From: Chthoniobacterales bacterium
Lineage (GTDB): Bacteria > Verrucomicrobiota > Verrucomicrobiia > Chthoniobacterales > UBA10450
NCBI GenBank assembly: GCA_013695905.1
Contig: JACCZQ010000385.1
Coordinates: 1-6,007, forward strand
Length of the DNA stretch: 6,007 nt
Reading direction: 5' to 3'
The position numbers and the translations under genes were made by a program. The notes under the pieces were generated by a model. It searched no databases and had not been told where the DNA came from. It saw only the letters and a program-made list of their open reading frames with translations. This document shows, piece by piece, positions 1 to 5,296 of the stretch (positions are counted from its first letter, which is position 1; every line of letters starts with the position of its first letter).

Positions 1-7
1 GCAGAAT

Positions 8-45
8 GCCGTCGCCAGCACGCTACAAGCGTGTGCTCCCCAGAA
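8..45. repeat. Short hairpin-forming intergenic sequence
   Basis: The arms CACGC and GCGTG flank a TACAA loop (about 19-33), inside the longer imperfect match AGCACGC / GCGTGTGCT. The reverse-strand text (GGGGAGCACACGC, then GCGTGCTGGCGACGGC) resembles dispersed GC-rich intergenic elements I remember from verrucomicrobial genomes. That resemblance is from memory, and only one copy is in this window. It lies just upstream of the permease remnant, so it could also be part of that gene's leader or a terminator for an upstream gene outside the window. Confidence 0.3.
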
Positions 46-78
46 AACATGCTGCACCGCCTCCTGTGAATTGACCCT

Positions 79-969
79 ATGAGCACATTGATTACTGAAC
101 TGAAATACGCCTGCCGAATGCTGGTGAAGGCGCTGGGATTTACTATGATCGCGATTGCGGCGCTGGCGCTCGGCATCGGCGCCAACGCCGCAATCTTTAG
201 CGTGGTGAATGCGGTGCTGCTGCGGCCGTTGCCTTACCCGGACTCGGATCAACTGGTGATGGTGCGGGAGCGGATGGCGAAATTCCCGATGGGTTCGGTC
301 GCTTACCCGAACTGGCTGGATTGGCGCGAGGGGCAGAAGGGGTTCACCGATCTTGCACTGGTTAGGCGCGAGAATTTCAATTTCGCGCGGACCGGTGGTG
401 GTGCGACGCCGGAACGGATGGCGGGCGGCCGGGTGAGTTTCAATTTCCTCTCGGTGATGGGATTGAAGCCGCGGCTGGGGCGCGATTTCACCGAGGCGGA
501 AGATGTGCCGGGAGCGGCGCCGGTGGCGTTGATCAGCGATCAGGTGTGGCAGACGCATTTCGGCGGCGCGCCGGAGGTGATCGGGCAACAGGTGATGGTG
601 GATGGGGTGGCGCGCGAGATCGTGGGGGTGCTGCCGCCGGAGCTGGCGTTTCCGCGCCAGGCGCAGATCTATGTGTTGCTGGCGGCTGTGCGATGATTTG
701 CCGATCTTGAATCGCTCAAATCATCCGGGGTTCTCCGTGATTGGCCGGTTGAAGCCGGGCTGATTGCGATCGGGATCGGGGTTGGGTTAATCGGAGCGCT
801 GGCGGCAGGGCGGGTGCTGGCGAGTGTGCTTTACGGTGTACGCGCAGTGGATCTGATGGCGCTCGCGGTGGCGATTTTTGCTTTGGCGATCGTGGCGGTG
901 CTCGCCTGCTGGATTCCGGCGCGGGCGGGCGACGCGTGTGGATCCGATGGGGCGCTGCGGGAGGAGTAA
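79..969 (+). pseudogene. Degraded ABC transporter permease (MacB_PCD/FtsX-like, ADOP family)
   Basis: The N-terminal part (79-696) has the family hallmarks: a cytoplasmic start (LKYACRMLVKALGFT), a first membrane helix (about residues 19-46) ending in GIGANAAIFSVVNAVLLRPL, then a periplasmic MacB_PCD segment with GAAPVALISDQVWQTHFGG and QQVMVDGVAREIVGVLP. A TGA at 694-696 ends this frame. The expected continuation (LPILNRSNHPGFSVIGRLKPG) is in frame +2 at 698-760, so one base appears lost near 691. The text then jumps to the extreme C-terminus in the original frame: GLIAIGIGVGLIGALAAG, VLASVLYGV and a last helix, ending IPAR...GALREE and stop 967-969. Intact members are about 800 residues with four or more helices; some 500 residues with the middle helices and second periplasmic domain are missing. 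Intact relatives are thought to act in macrolide/peptide efflux or lipoprotein handling. This copy cannot make a full permease. A truncated 205-residue product with one helix is possible but probably non-functional. Confidence 0.88.
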
Positions 970-973
970 GGGA

Positions 974-991
974 CGGCGCGAAGGCGCGCCG
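974..991. terminator. Perfect 7-bp GC hairpin between converging ends
   Basis: The arms CGGCGCG (974-980) and CGCGCCG (985-991) pair perfectly around an AAGG loop. The hairpin sits 4 nt after the stop of the permease remnant and 11 nt past the stop of the minus-strand small ORF, which is where a shared bidirectional terminator would be expected. No U-tract follows on either strand, so intrinsic termination is uncertain. Confidence 0.4.
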
Positions 992-1002
992 GCTCCGAGG
1001 TG

Positions 1003-1182
1003 CTAATCGAGAGCTGTGGGCCGCGGAGTCTCGTAAGGATATCCCTTTTCGGCCGATTCCTTCGCCGCTTCCTTCACGCGCTCCTCAGGATGCGGGTGAA
1101 GTTCCTCGGGATCGCCGACGGGCGGTTCCTGCTCGCGCTGTTTCTCGGCGGGGTCGCCGTTGGTGTTGTCTGGGGTGGACAT
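1003..1182 (-). CDS. Small acidic, disordered hypothetical protein (59 aa)
   Basis: I do not recognise a named family. The 59-residue product begins MSTPDNTNGDPAEKQREQEP and is very hydrophilic: rich in Glu, Pro, Lys and Asp, with no cysteine, no hydrophobic core and no membrane segment. It has a short predicted helix around residues 33-46 (EERVKEAAKESAEK) and a tail GYPYETPRPTALD. It is probably intrinsically disordered and cytoplasmic. The same frame is open back to an ATG at 1299, but the extra 39 residues (rich in Arg, Ala and Trp) have a very different composition, so I chose the internal ATG at 1182. Neither start has a Shine-Dalgarno sequence. The ORF lies 144 nt downstream of the transglutaminase-like gene on the same strand, and its stop faces the permease remnant. 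Coding status is supported by its composition and Met-Ser-Thr start, not by homology. Confidence 0.55.
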   Translation of the reverse strand: MSTPDNTNGDPAEKQREQEPPVGDPEELHPHPEERVKEAAKESAEKGYPYETPRPTALD

Positions 1183-1326
1183 GATAATTCTGAATCGGCG
1201 CTCGGCTCTGGTTTGAGTCTCTGCAGGTGACGCGTAGCACAGTCCGTCTCGGCTGTGGGGCCACCTGGCATCTTGCCCGGCGTCTATATAAGACACCACG
1301 CCGAGTCACCGGGCGAGGTGCCTGTG
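1183..1326. other. Intergenic region with AT-rich palindrome
   Basis: This 144-nt spacer separates two minus-strand genes. Its most notable element is GTCTATATAAGAC at 1282-1294, a 4-bp inverted repeat around an AT-only centre, standing out from the GC-rich surroundings. On the minus strand it offers TATATA or TATAGA as a -10-like element about 100 nt upstream of the small ORF. I cannot find a matching -35 at normal spacing. It may be the core promoter or an operator for the small ORF. Confidence 0.25.
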
Positions 1327-2163
1327 CTACGGGGACGTGTGCTGGACTGCGGCAGGTTCGTCCTTCACCTCGTCGGTGATGATGTCGAACTTCTTCAGGA
1401 TGGCGCGACCGAAATTTGTCGTGAGAGCCACATCGGCGGCGTCGCGGCCGGTGGCCATGAGGATGCGGCCAATGCGCGGGATGTTGTGGCGCGCGTCAAA
1501 GGTGTGCCACTGGCCGCCGAGATAGGCCTGGAACCAGGCGCTGAAATCCATCGGGCCGGACGGCGGAAACTGGATGTCGCCGAGGTAGCCGGTGACGTAG
1601 CGCGCGGGGATGTTCATGCAGCGGCAGAAGGTGACGGCGAGGTGATTGAAGTCGCGGCAGACGCCTTTGCCGTCGTGGTAAACTTCGAGGGCGCTCTTCG
1701 TGGAGTCGGCAAGGTGATAGCCGAAGGTGACGTGATTATGCACCCAATCGAAGATGGCTTTTACCCGCTGATATCCCGGTGGAGTGTGGCCGAACAGCTT
1801 CCACGCGATGTCGGTGAGCTTGTCCACCTCGCAATACCGGCTCGGGAGGAGGAACTGCAGCGTCTCGTCGGGCAGGTCTTCGATGTTGTGCTGAATGGCG
1901 TCCACTGGCTGCGGGTCGGGCTCGCCGCTGTCTTCGATGAGGGTCTCGAGGGAGAGATTCAACATGCCGGCGGGGGCATGGATGCGGGCGCAGCGATTTC
2001 CGAAAACATCGGTGAACTCTGTTAGCGGCACGGCGGGTTCGACGATCAGGCGTTCCTCCGCACGCAGGTCTGGTTGGCGTGATGGGTGCACATAAAGCAT
2101 CAGCACCATGGGGGTGGAGCCGTGCAGCTCAAAGGCGATGTCGAAACCGAGTTTGATCAGCAT
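1327..2163 (-). CDS. Transglutaminase-like family protein
   Basis: This 278-residue protein matches the bacterial transglutaminase-like (COG1305) architecture: an N-terminal beta-rich domain beginning MLIKLGFDIAFEL, then HGSTPMVLMLYVHPSR and FGNRCARIHAPAG (residues about 1-70), followed by a transglutaminase core. Motifs include ILDWVH-like AIFDWVHNHVTFGY (136-149), GKGVCRDFNHLAVTFCR (165-181) with the likely nucleophile Cys169, the NIPARYVTGYL strand (184-194), WHTFDARHN (219-227) with Asp223 as the likely triad acid, and RGRDAADVA-like GRDAADVALTTNFG (239-252). At the position of the usual HAW histidine it has Ser208 (FSAW). There is no signal peptide, so it is probably cytoplasmic; relatives are putative cysteine proteases or amidases whose substrates are mostly unknown. 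The frame is open to 2283, but that 40-residue extension covers the hexamer repeat and is Arg/Pro/Ser-rich, so I chose 2163. The leader just upstream holds an imperfect inverted repeat (2169-2177 with 2193-2201). Confidence 0.9.
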   Translation of the reverse strand: MLIKLGFDIAFELHGSTPMVLMLYVHPSRQPDLRAEERLIVEPAVPLTEFTDVFGNRCARIHAPAGMLNLSLETLIEDSGEPDPQPVDAIQHNIEDLPDETLQFLLPSRYCEVDKLTDIAWKLFGHTPPGYQRVKAIFDWVHNHVTFGYHLADSTKSALEVYHDGKGVCRDFNHLAVTFCRCMNIPARYVTGYLGDIQFPPSGPMDFSAWFQAYLGGQWHTFDARHNIPRIGRILMATGRDAADVALTTNFGRAILKKFDIITDEVKDEPAAVQHTSP

Positions 2164-2168
2164 GGGGA

Positions 2169-2201
2169 GTGGCAACTTAGACGGGCGGGGCGAGTTGTCA
2201 C
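2169..2201 (-). promoter_or_regulatory. Leader inverted repeat just upstream of the transglutaminase start
   Basis: On the minus strand GTGACAACT and AGTTGCCAC form an 8-of-9 inverted repeat with a 15-nt C-rich loop, ending 5 nt before the ATG at 2163. The first arm also contains GTGACA, a 5-of-6 match to a -35 hexamer, but the element 16 nt on (TAAGTT) is a weak -10. It could be an operator, a translation-limiting hairpin, or chance. Confidence 0.25.
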
Positions 2202-2220
2202 CGGTTCGCGGAAAACTCCT

Positions 2221-2306
2221 GCTCATGATCTTGATCCTGCTCCTGATCTTCCCGCGGCTGAGTGGAAGAGGGATCAGGATCAAGATCAGGAGCAGGAGCA
2301 GGAGAA
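2221..2306. repeat. Inverted pair of degenerate hexamer arrays (RGAKCA)
   Basis: The right array (2271-2306, plus strand) consists of six consecutive hexamers: GGATCA twice, AGATCA, GGAGCA twice, then GGAGAA. The left array (about 2221-2250) is the same kind of sequence on the opposite strand. The two are separated by a 20-nt GC-rich centre (2251-2270). A perfect 16-bp inverted match exists between 2235-2250 and 2282-2297, and a second 13-bp one between 2227-2239 and 2275-2287, so several alternative hairpin registers are possible. The element lies between two same-strand genes. It is non-coding in my reading, although the frame of the downstream gene happens to be open through it. Confidence 0.75.
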
Positions 2307-2316
2307 GAAGCCAGCG

Positions 2317-3114
2317 TCAGGCGCCGAACTCGGCGGTGACGGTGAGCTTATCCGCGGCGGTGAGGCGCACGTCGCGCAGGCGGATCTCACCCAGCGGCAG
2401 CGCCATCAGTGGGAACGTCTGGCCGTCGAGCTTCTCCAGGTGCGGCTTCAGGAATCCGCAGGCGAGGCTGCCGATGGCGCCTTCCCCGGCGCAATGGAGG
2501 CCGGTGAGGCTGGCGTTCAGCTCGTCGTCGAGGTCGAGCTTCGCGGCGATGCGGATGACGGTGCTGAAGAATAGCTTTCGCGCCTTGAGCTGCACCTCCG
2601 CATCGACGCTGCGGGTGCCGCGGGGCTGCACCGATAGCTTCACGTCTTCAATCGCGACGCCGTGTTTTCCCGCCTCGTGTTTGGCGAGCGCAGCGATGCC
2701 GCGCTCGATTTGATCCTTCGCGGCGGAGATCTCGATCTGCCCGTCCGCGGCGCGTTGCAGCAGCAGGATGATCTCGCCGGCGGCGTCTTTCGCCTGGTGC
2801 AGGTGCACACCGTGTGCGGTCAACCGCAGATCGGCAGATGCCGGCCCGAGCGAAAGACCGGCAGCATTGATCCCCAGCTCGTCGACGACGAACGCCGGCT
2901 TGCCCTTGCCTTTCGGCGCGGGCGGCTTCGGCGGGTTCTGGCGAAGCTCGGCGCCATCGAGGGTAATGTGGATTTTCTTCAGCTGCGGGTAAGCCTTCGC
3001 GGTGACGCTCACCGGGCTCCGAGCAGCCGAAAAAACGCGGCCGATGCTGTCATTCAGGAGGGAGGCGAGCTCGTCGGAATTCGCGGGGAAGGTTTTGGTG
3101 AGGAGCGGGAACAT
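2317..3114 (-). CDS. DUF2993/LmeA-like putative lipid-binding domain protein
   Basis: This 265-residue protein looks like the DUF2993 (LmeA) fold by pattern, not by a clear signature motif. It has alternating beta strands such as FPQL-like AYPQLKKIHITLDGAEL (41-57), then VVDELGINAAGLSL (76-89), a GQIEISAAKDQIERGI helix (125-140), and a C-terminal GEIRLRDVRLTAADKLTVTAE pair of strands (242-262). Known LmeA-type proteins bind phospholipids at the membrane or periplasm. This one has no visible signal peptide or membrane helix, so its location is unclear. A Pro/Lys-rich linker (PPKPPAPKGKGKP, 61-73) interrupts the early strands. The start at 3114 (MFPLLTKTF) was preferred because the frame's further 50 residues upstream are Ser/Arg/Gln-rich and cross the divergent promoter region. 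It is 153 nt upstream of the transglutaminase-like gene on the same strand. A remote relationship to other beta-rich families cannot be excluded. Confidence 0.7.
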   Translation of the reverse strand: MFPLLTKTFPANSDELASLLNDSIGRVFSAARSPVSVTAKAYPQLKKIHITLDGAELRQNPPKPPAPKGKGKPAFVVDELGINAAGLSLGPASADLRLTAHGVHLHQAKDAAGEIILLLQRAADGQIEISAAKDQIERGIAALAKHEAGKHGVAIEDVKLSVQPRGTRSVDAEVQLKARKLFFSTVIRIAAKLDLDDELNASLTGLHCAGEGAIGSLACGFLKPHLEKLDGQTFPLMALPLGEIRLRDVRLTAADKLTVTAEFGA

Positions 3115-3269
3115 GAGATTGACGGGAGGGTTACAAACGTTAATCGTCCCGGAGCGCGCTTCCGTTTGCCCCTGCTGCTGGCCAGCTTCGGCTGTGCTAA
3201 TCTTCACCCGCGCACTGCGAAGAAATTCAGTTGCGGAAGAGCGATTCACCGCTACTTTCCGCATTCCTT
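3115..3269. promoter_or_regulatory. Divergent intergenic region (LmeA-like gene / rpsN)
   Basis: Two genes start back-to-back here, so promoters for both must lie in or near these 155 nt. AT-richer patches occur at 3131-3146 (TTACAAACGTTAATCG) and near 3196-3203 (GCTAATCT, preceded by TGT). A TTGCCC at 3166-3171 is too far from the latter for a standard spacer. I see no Zur-box-like dyad upstream of rpsN. Assignment of a promoter is by geometry only. Confidence 0.4.
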
Positions 3270-3539
3270 ATGGCGAAGACTTCCTGGATTAATCGCAACG
3301 AGCGCCGCCGCGCGACGGTGAAAAAGTATGCCGCGGTCCGTGCTGAGCTGAAGGCGAAGAAGGACTACGCCGGCCTTTCTCAGCTGCCGCGCGACGCCAG
3401 CCCTTCCCGCGTCGTGAATCGCTGCGAAGTCACCGGCCGCCGCCGGGCGTTTATTCGCCGGTTCAAAATTTCGCGGCTCACCTTTCGTGAGCTTGCTTCC
3501 GCCGGGATGATTCCGGGCGTGACGAAGTCGAGCTGGTAG
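3270..3539 (+). CDS. rpsN: 30S ribosomal protein S14 (zinc-independent type)
   Basis: The 89-residue product starts MAKTSWINRNERR and has the S14 signature NRCEVTGRRRAFIRRFKISR (50-69), then TFRELASAGMIPGVTKSSW at the C-terminus. S14 binds 16S rRNA in the 30S head near helices of the 3' domain. It has a single cysteine (Cys52) and no CxxC pairs, so it is the zinc-independent (C-minus) form, in its shorter 89-residue version; the E. coli form is 101 residues. It stands alone here, without L5 or S8 neighbours. The frame is open to an ATG at 3231, but those 13 residues are not part of the family, and the conserved MAKTSW marks the true start. No Shine-Dalgarno sequence precedes it. In some bacteria such free-standing zinc-free copies are second, Zur-controlled paralogues; in others it is the only copy, and this window cannot tell which. 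Confidence 0.97.
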   Translation: MAKTSWINRNERRRATVKKYAAVRAELKAKKDYAGLSQLPRDASPSRVVNRCEVTGRRRAFIRRFKISRLTFRELASAGMIPGVTKSSW

Positions 3540-3560
3540 CAGCTCCGGCCCACGGGCTTC

Positions 3561-3580
3561 GGGTGTGCCGGTGTGCACCC
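3561..3580 (+). terminator. 8-bp hairpin between rpsN and the CNNM gene
   Basis: In plus-strand RNA, GGGTGTGC pairs with GTGCACCC (six Watson-Crick and two G-U pairs) around a CGGT loop. It is 21 nt after the rpsN stop and 4 nt before the preferred ATG of the next gene. It lacks a U-tract. It could attenuate or end rpsN transcription, or block ribosome access to the downstream start. The G-U pairs become mismatches on the minus strand, which favours a role in plus-strand RNA. Confidence 0.35.
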
Positions 3581-3584
3581 TACG

Positions 3585-5006
3585 ATGAGTGTTTCAATTT
3601 TCGGTTTAGCGATCCTCGGCGTTTCCGCGCACAGCATTGCTGAGCACTGGGATTCGCCCGGCCTGATCGCGGTCAAGCTGCTCGCGATCATCGCGCTGGT
3701 TTTTCTGAACGGCTTCTTCGTCGCGTCCGAGTTCGCGATCGTAAAAGTCCGGAACAGTCAGCTCGACACGCTCGCCGACGAGGGCAACAAGAAGGCGGTG
3801 CTGGCGCGGCACGTCACCACGCACCTCGACGCCTACCTCTCCGCGACGCAGCTCGGCATCACGCTCGCGAGTCTCGGCCTCGGCTGGCTCGGCGAGCCGT
3901 TCCTCGCGCAGATGATTCAGCCGTTCTTCGCGCTGGCTGGCGTCACTTCGGAAACGGTCATCCGCACCGTCTCTTTCACACTCGCTTTCGCGACGATCAC
4001 CTTCCTGCACATCGTGCTCGGCGAGCTGGCGCCGAAGTCGCTCGCCATCCGCAAACCGGTGGTCACCACCCTCTGGACCGCCCCGCCGCTGGCGCTCTTC
4101 TACACGATTTTTAAGCCCGCTATCTATGTGCTGAACGGCGTCGCCAATAAGATTCTCAAGCACGTCATGAAGATCGATCCGGTCGGCGAGCACGAGCTGG
4201 CGCACAGCGAGGAGGAGCTGCGCCTGATCCTCGATCAAAGCGAAAAATCCGACGAAGTCTCCACGCTCGGCCGCGACATTCTGGTGAACGCCCTCGACAT
4301 GCGCCGCCGCGTCGTGCGCGATATCATGACCCCGCGCGGCGAGGTTGTATCGCTCGACCTCGAGGAAAGCTTCGAGGACAACATCAACAAAGCGCTCGGC
4401 TCGCTGCACACCCGCTTCCCGCTCTGCCGCGGCCATCTCGATAACACGATCGGCATCATCCACATCAAGCAGCTGCTGCCGATGATGCGCGAATCGGCTC
4501 CGGATTTGCTCCGCATTAAACGCGACGCGCTGAACGTGCCCGAGATGATGTCGCTGGAGAAGCTGCTCCATCTCTTCCTCTCGAAACACGCGCACCTCGC
4601 GATGGTGGTGGATGAATACGGCGGCACCGTCGGCATGGTCACGCTCGACAACGTGCTGGAGGAAATCGTCGGCGAAATTCAGGACGAGTTCGACGCGGAG
4701 AAACAGGAGTTCCACGAGATTAACGAGAACGAGTTCACGGTCGAAGGCACCCTTGGTCTCTACGAGCTGCAGGACCTCGCCGATCTCACGCTGGAGAGTT
4801 CCGACGTCAGCACGATCGGCGGGTATGTTACACATCTGCTCGGCCATTTGCCGAAGCCGGGCGAGCAGGTGCAGATCGAGAATTATCTCGTCACGATCGC
4901 GAAAGCCGACGATCGCCGCATCGAGGAACTGCACTTCCGGAAGTTGAGCGAAGCTGCTCTCGCGCAGCGCGCCAAAGACAACGCCGCTTCCGAAGTCGGG
5001 AAGTAA
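3585..5006 (+). CDS. CNNM/CorC-HlyC family membrane protein with CBS pair
   Basis: The product is 473 residues. After a short N-terminal stretch it has the CNNM (DUF21) transmembrane domain, about residues 27-195. This includes a helix ending [16 protein letters not shown] (41-56), [16 protein letters not shown] (90-105), and [16 protein letters not shown] (140-155) with further helices around 130-150 and 162-190. A CBS pair follows: [15 protein letters not shown] begins the first (about 244-300), and the second spans about 312-365 with [27 protein letters not shown]. The C-terminal CorC_HlyC domain (about 375-455) contains [16 protein letters not shown] and [16 protein letters not shown]. 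Members sit in the inner membrane and are linked to Mg2+/Co2+ efflux or resistance, with nucleotide sensing by the CBS pair; the hemolysin name is historical. An in-frame GTG at 3573 would add four residues but lies inside the hairpin at 3561-3580. ATG 3585 is preferred, though neither has a Shine-Dalgarno. It is 45 nt after rpsN and may be co-transcribed. Confidence 0.96.
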   Translation: MSVSIFGLAILGVSAHSIAEHWDSPGLIAVKLLAIIALVFLNGFFVASEFAIVKVRNSQLDTLADEGNKKAVLARHVTTHLDAYLSATQLGITLASLGLGWLGEPFLAQMIQPFFALAGVTSETVIRTVSFTLAFATITFLHIVLGELAPKSLAIRKPVVTTLWTAPPLALFYTIFKPAIYVLNGVANKILKHVMKIDPVGEHELAHSEEELRLILDQSEKSDEVSTLGRDILVNALDMRRRVVRDIMTPRGEVVSLDLEESFEDNINKALGSLHTRFPLCRGHLDNTIGIIHIKQLLPMMRESAPDLLRIKRDALNVPEMMSLEKLLHLFLSKHAHLAMVVDEYGGTVGMVTLDNVLEEIVGEIQDEFDAEKQEFHEINENEFTVEGTLGLYELQDLADLTLESSDVSTIGGYVTHLLGHLPKPGEQVQIENYLVTIAKADDRRIEELHFRKLSEAALAQRAKDNAASEVGK

Positions 5007-5027
5007 GCGCTGCAGCCGGCTGAGCGC
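5007..5027 (+). terminator. Palindromic hairpin right after the CNNM stop
   Basis: GCGCT and AGCGC flank the perfect palindrome CAGCCGGCTG, with one bulged G, starting on the base after the TAA. The stem-loop position suits transcript termination or 3'-end protection, but the following bases (GGGTGGTTCAAG) are not a U-tract. Confidence 0.4.
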
Positions 5028-5080
5028 GGGTGGTTCAAGTCGCGTAAACTCATCTCTGGCGGACGTGCCGCCGCGGGAGA

Positions 5081-5272
5081 ATGTTCGGGCCGATGGAACT
5101 CATGGCCGAAACGATGATCACCTGCACCCATTGCGGCGAAGCGTTCCCGCTCCTCATCGATACGTCGCAAGGCGAGCAAGTGATGGTCGAGGATTGCACG
5201 GTGTGCTGCCGCCCAATCGAGCTGACGATCCGCTGCCGGCCGGGCGAGATCGTTGACGTGCAGGAAGGGTAG
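5081..5272 (+). CDS. CPXCG-type cysteine-rich small protein
   Basis: The product, up to 63 residues, fits the CPXCG-motif family: a first pair C-T-H-C-G (Cys15, Cys18), a hydrophobic strand AFPLLIDTSQGEQVMVEDC, a second pair in DCTVCCRPI (Cys39, Cys42, Cys43), and a C-terminal strand IELTIRCRPGEIVDV. The pairs are expected to bind one zinc, giving a small rubredoxin-like zinc-ribbon fold. The family's cellular role is not established. The first motif has Thr instead of the usual Pro, and there are extra cysteines at 43 and 52. The start is uncertain: ATGs at 5081, 5093, 5102 and 5114 are all in frame. GGAG at 5076-5079 is only 1 nt from the first; the third has a GGA 4 nt upstream and gives MAETMITCTHCG, the length seen in relatives. 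The outermost start is given here. It lies 74 nt after the CNNM gene and converges with the kinase gene, with 24 nt between their stops. Confidence 0.87.
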   Translation: MFGPMELMAETMITCTHCGEAFPLLIDTSQGEQVMVEDCTVCCRPIELTIRCRPGEIVDVQEG

Positions 5273-5296
5273 AGAGAGCGTGGCGCGACGACCCGT

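Noticed and set aside
936..1230. Plus-strand frames of 82 and 76 codons after the permease remnant
   Set aside because: They are out-of-frame or antisense to the small acidic ORF, with Arg/Gly/Trp-rich or mixed text and no start signal.
1255..2025. Plus-strand open frame (256 codons) opposite the transglutaminase-like gene
   Set aside because: The minus-strand protein has coherent motifs and this one has none; it is an antisense shadow rich in Val, Ala, Gly, Glu and Asp.
2164..2283. 40-residue N-terminal extension of the transglutaminase-like protein
   Set aside because: It is encoded mostly by the repeat and spacer, and is basic and Pro/Ser-rich; the domain begins cleanly at MLIKLGFD.
2086..2713. 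Plus-strand frames of 162 and 201 codons over the hexamer array and LmeA-like gene
   Set aside because: Their sequence is dominated by the hexamer repeat (Gln/Glu/Asp or Ser/Arg runs) and by antisense text; no conserved features.
3115..3264. 50-residue N-terminal extension of the LmeA-like protein
   Set aside because: It would occupy the whole divergent promoter region of rpsN and has no folded-domain character or signal peptide.
3606..4934. Long minus-strand open frame (442 codons) opposite the CNNM gene
   Set aside because: It is exactly antisense to a clearly conserved gene; its product is Arg/Glu/Asp/Val-rich low-complexity text typical of a GC-rich antisense shadow, with no recognisable domain.
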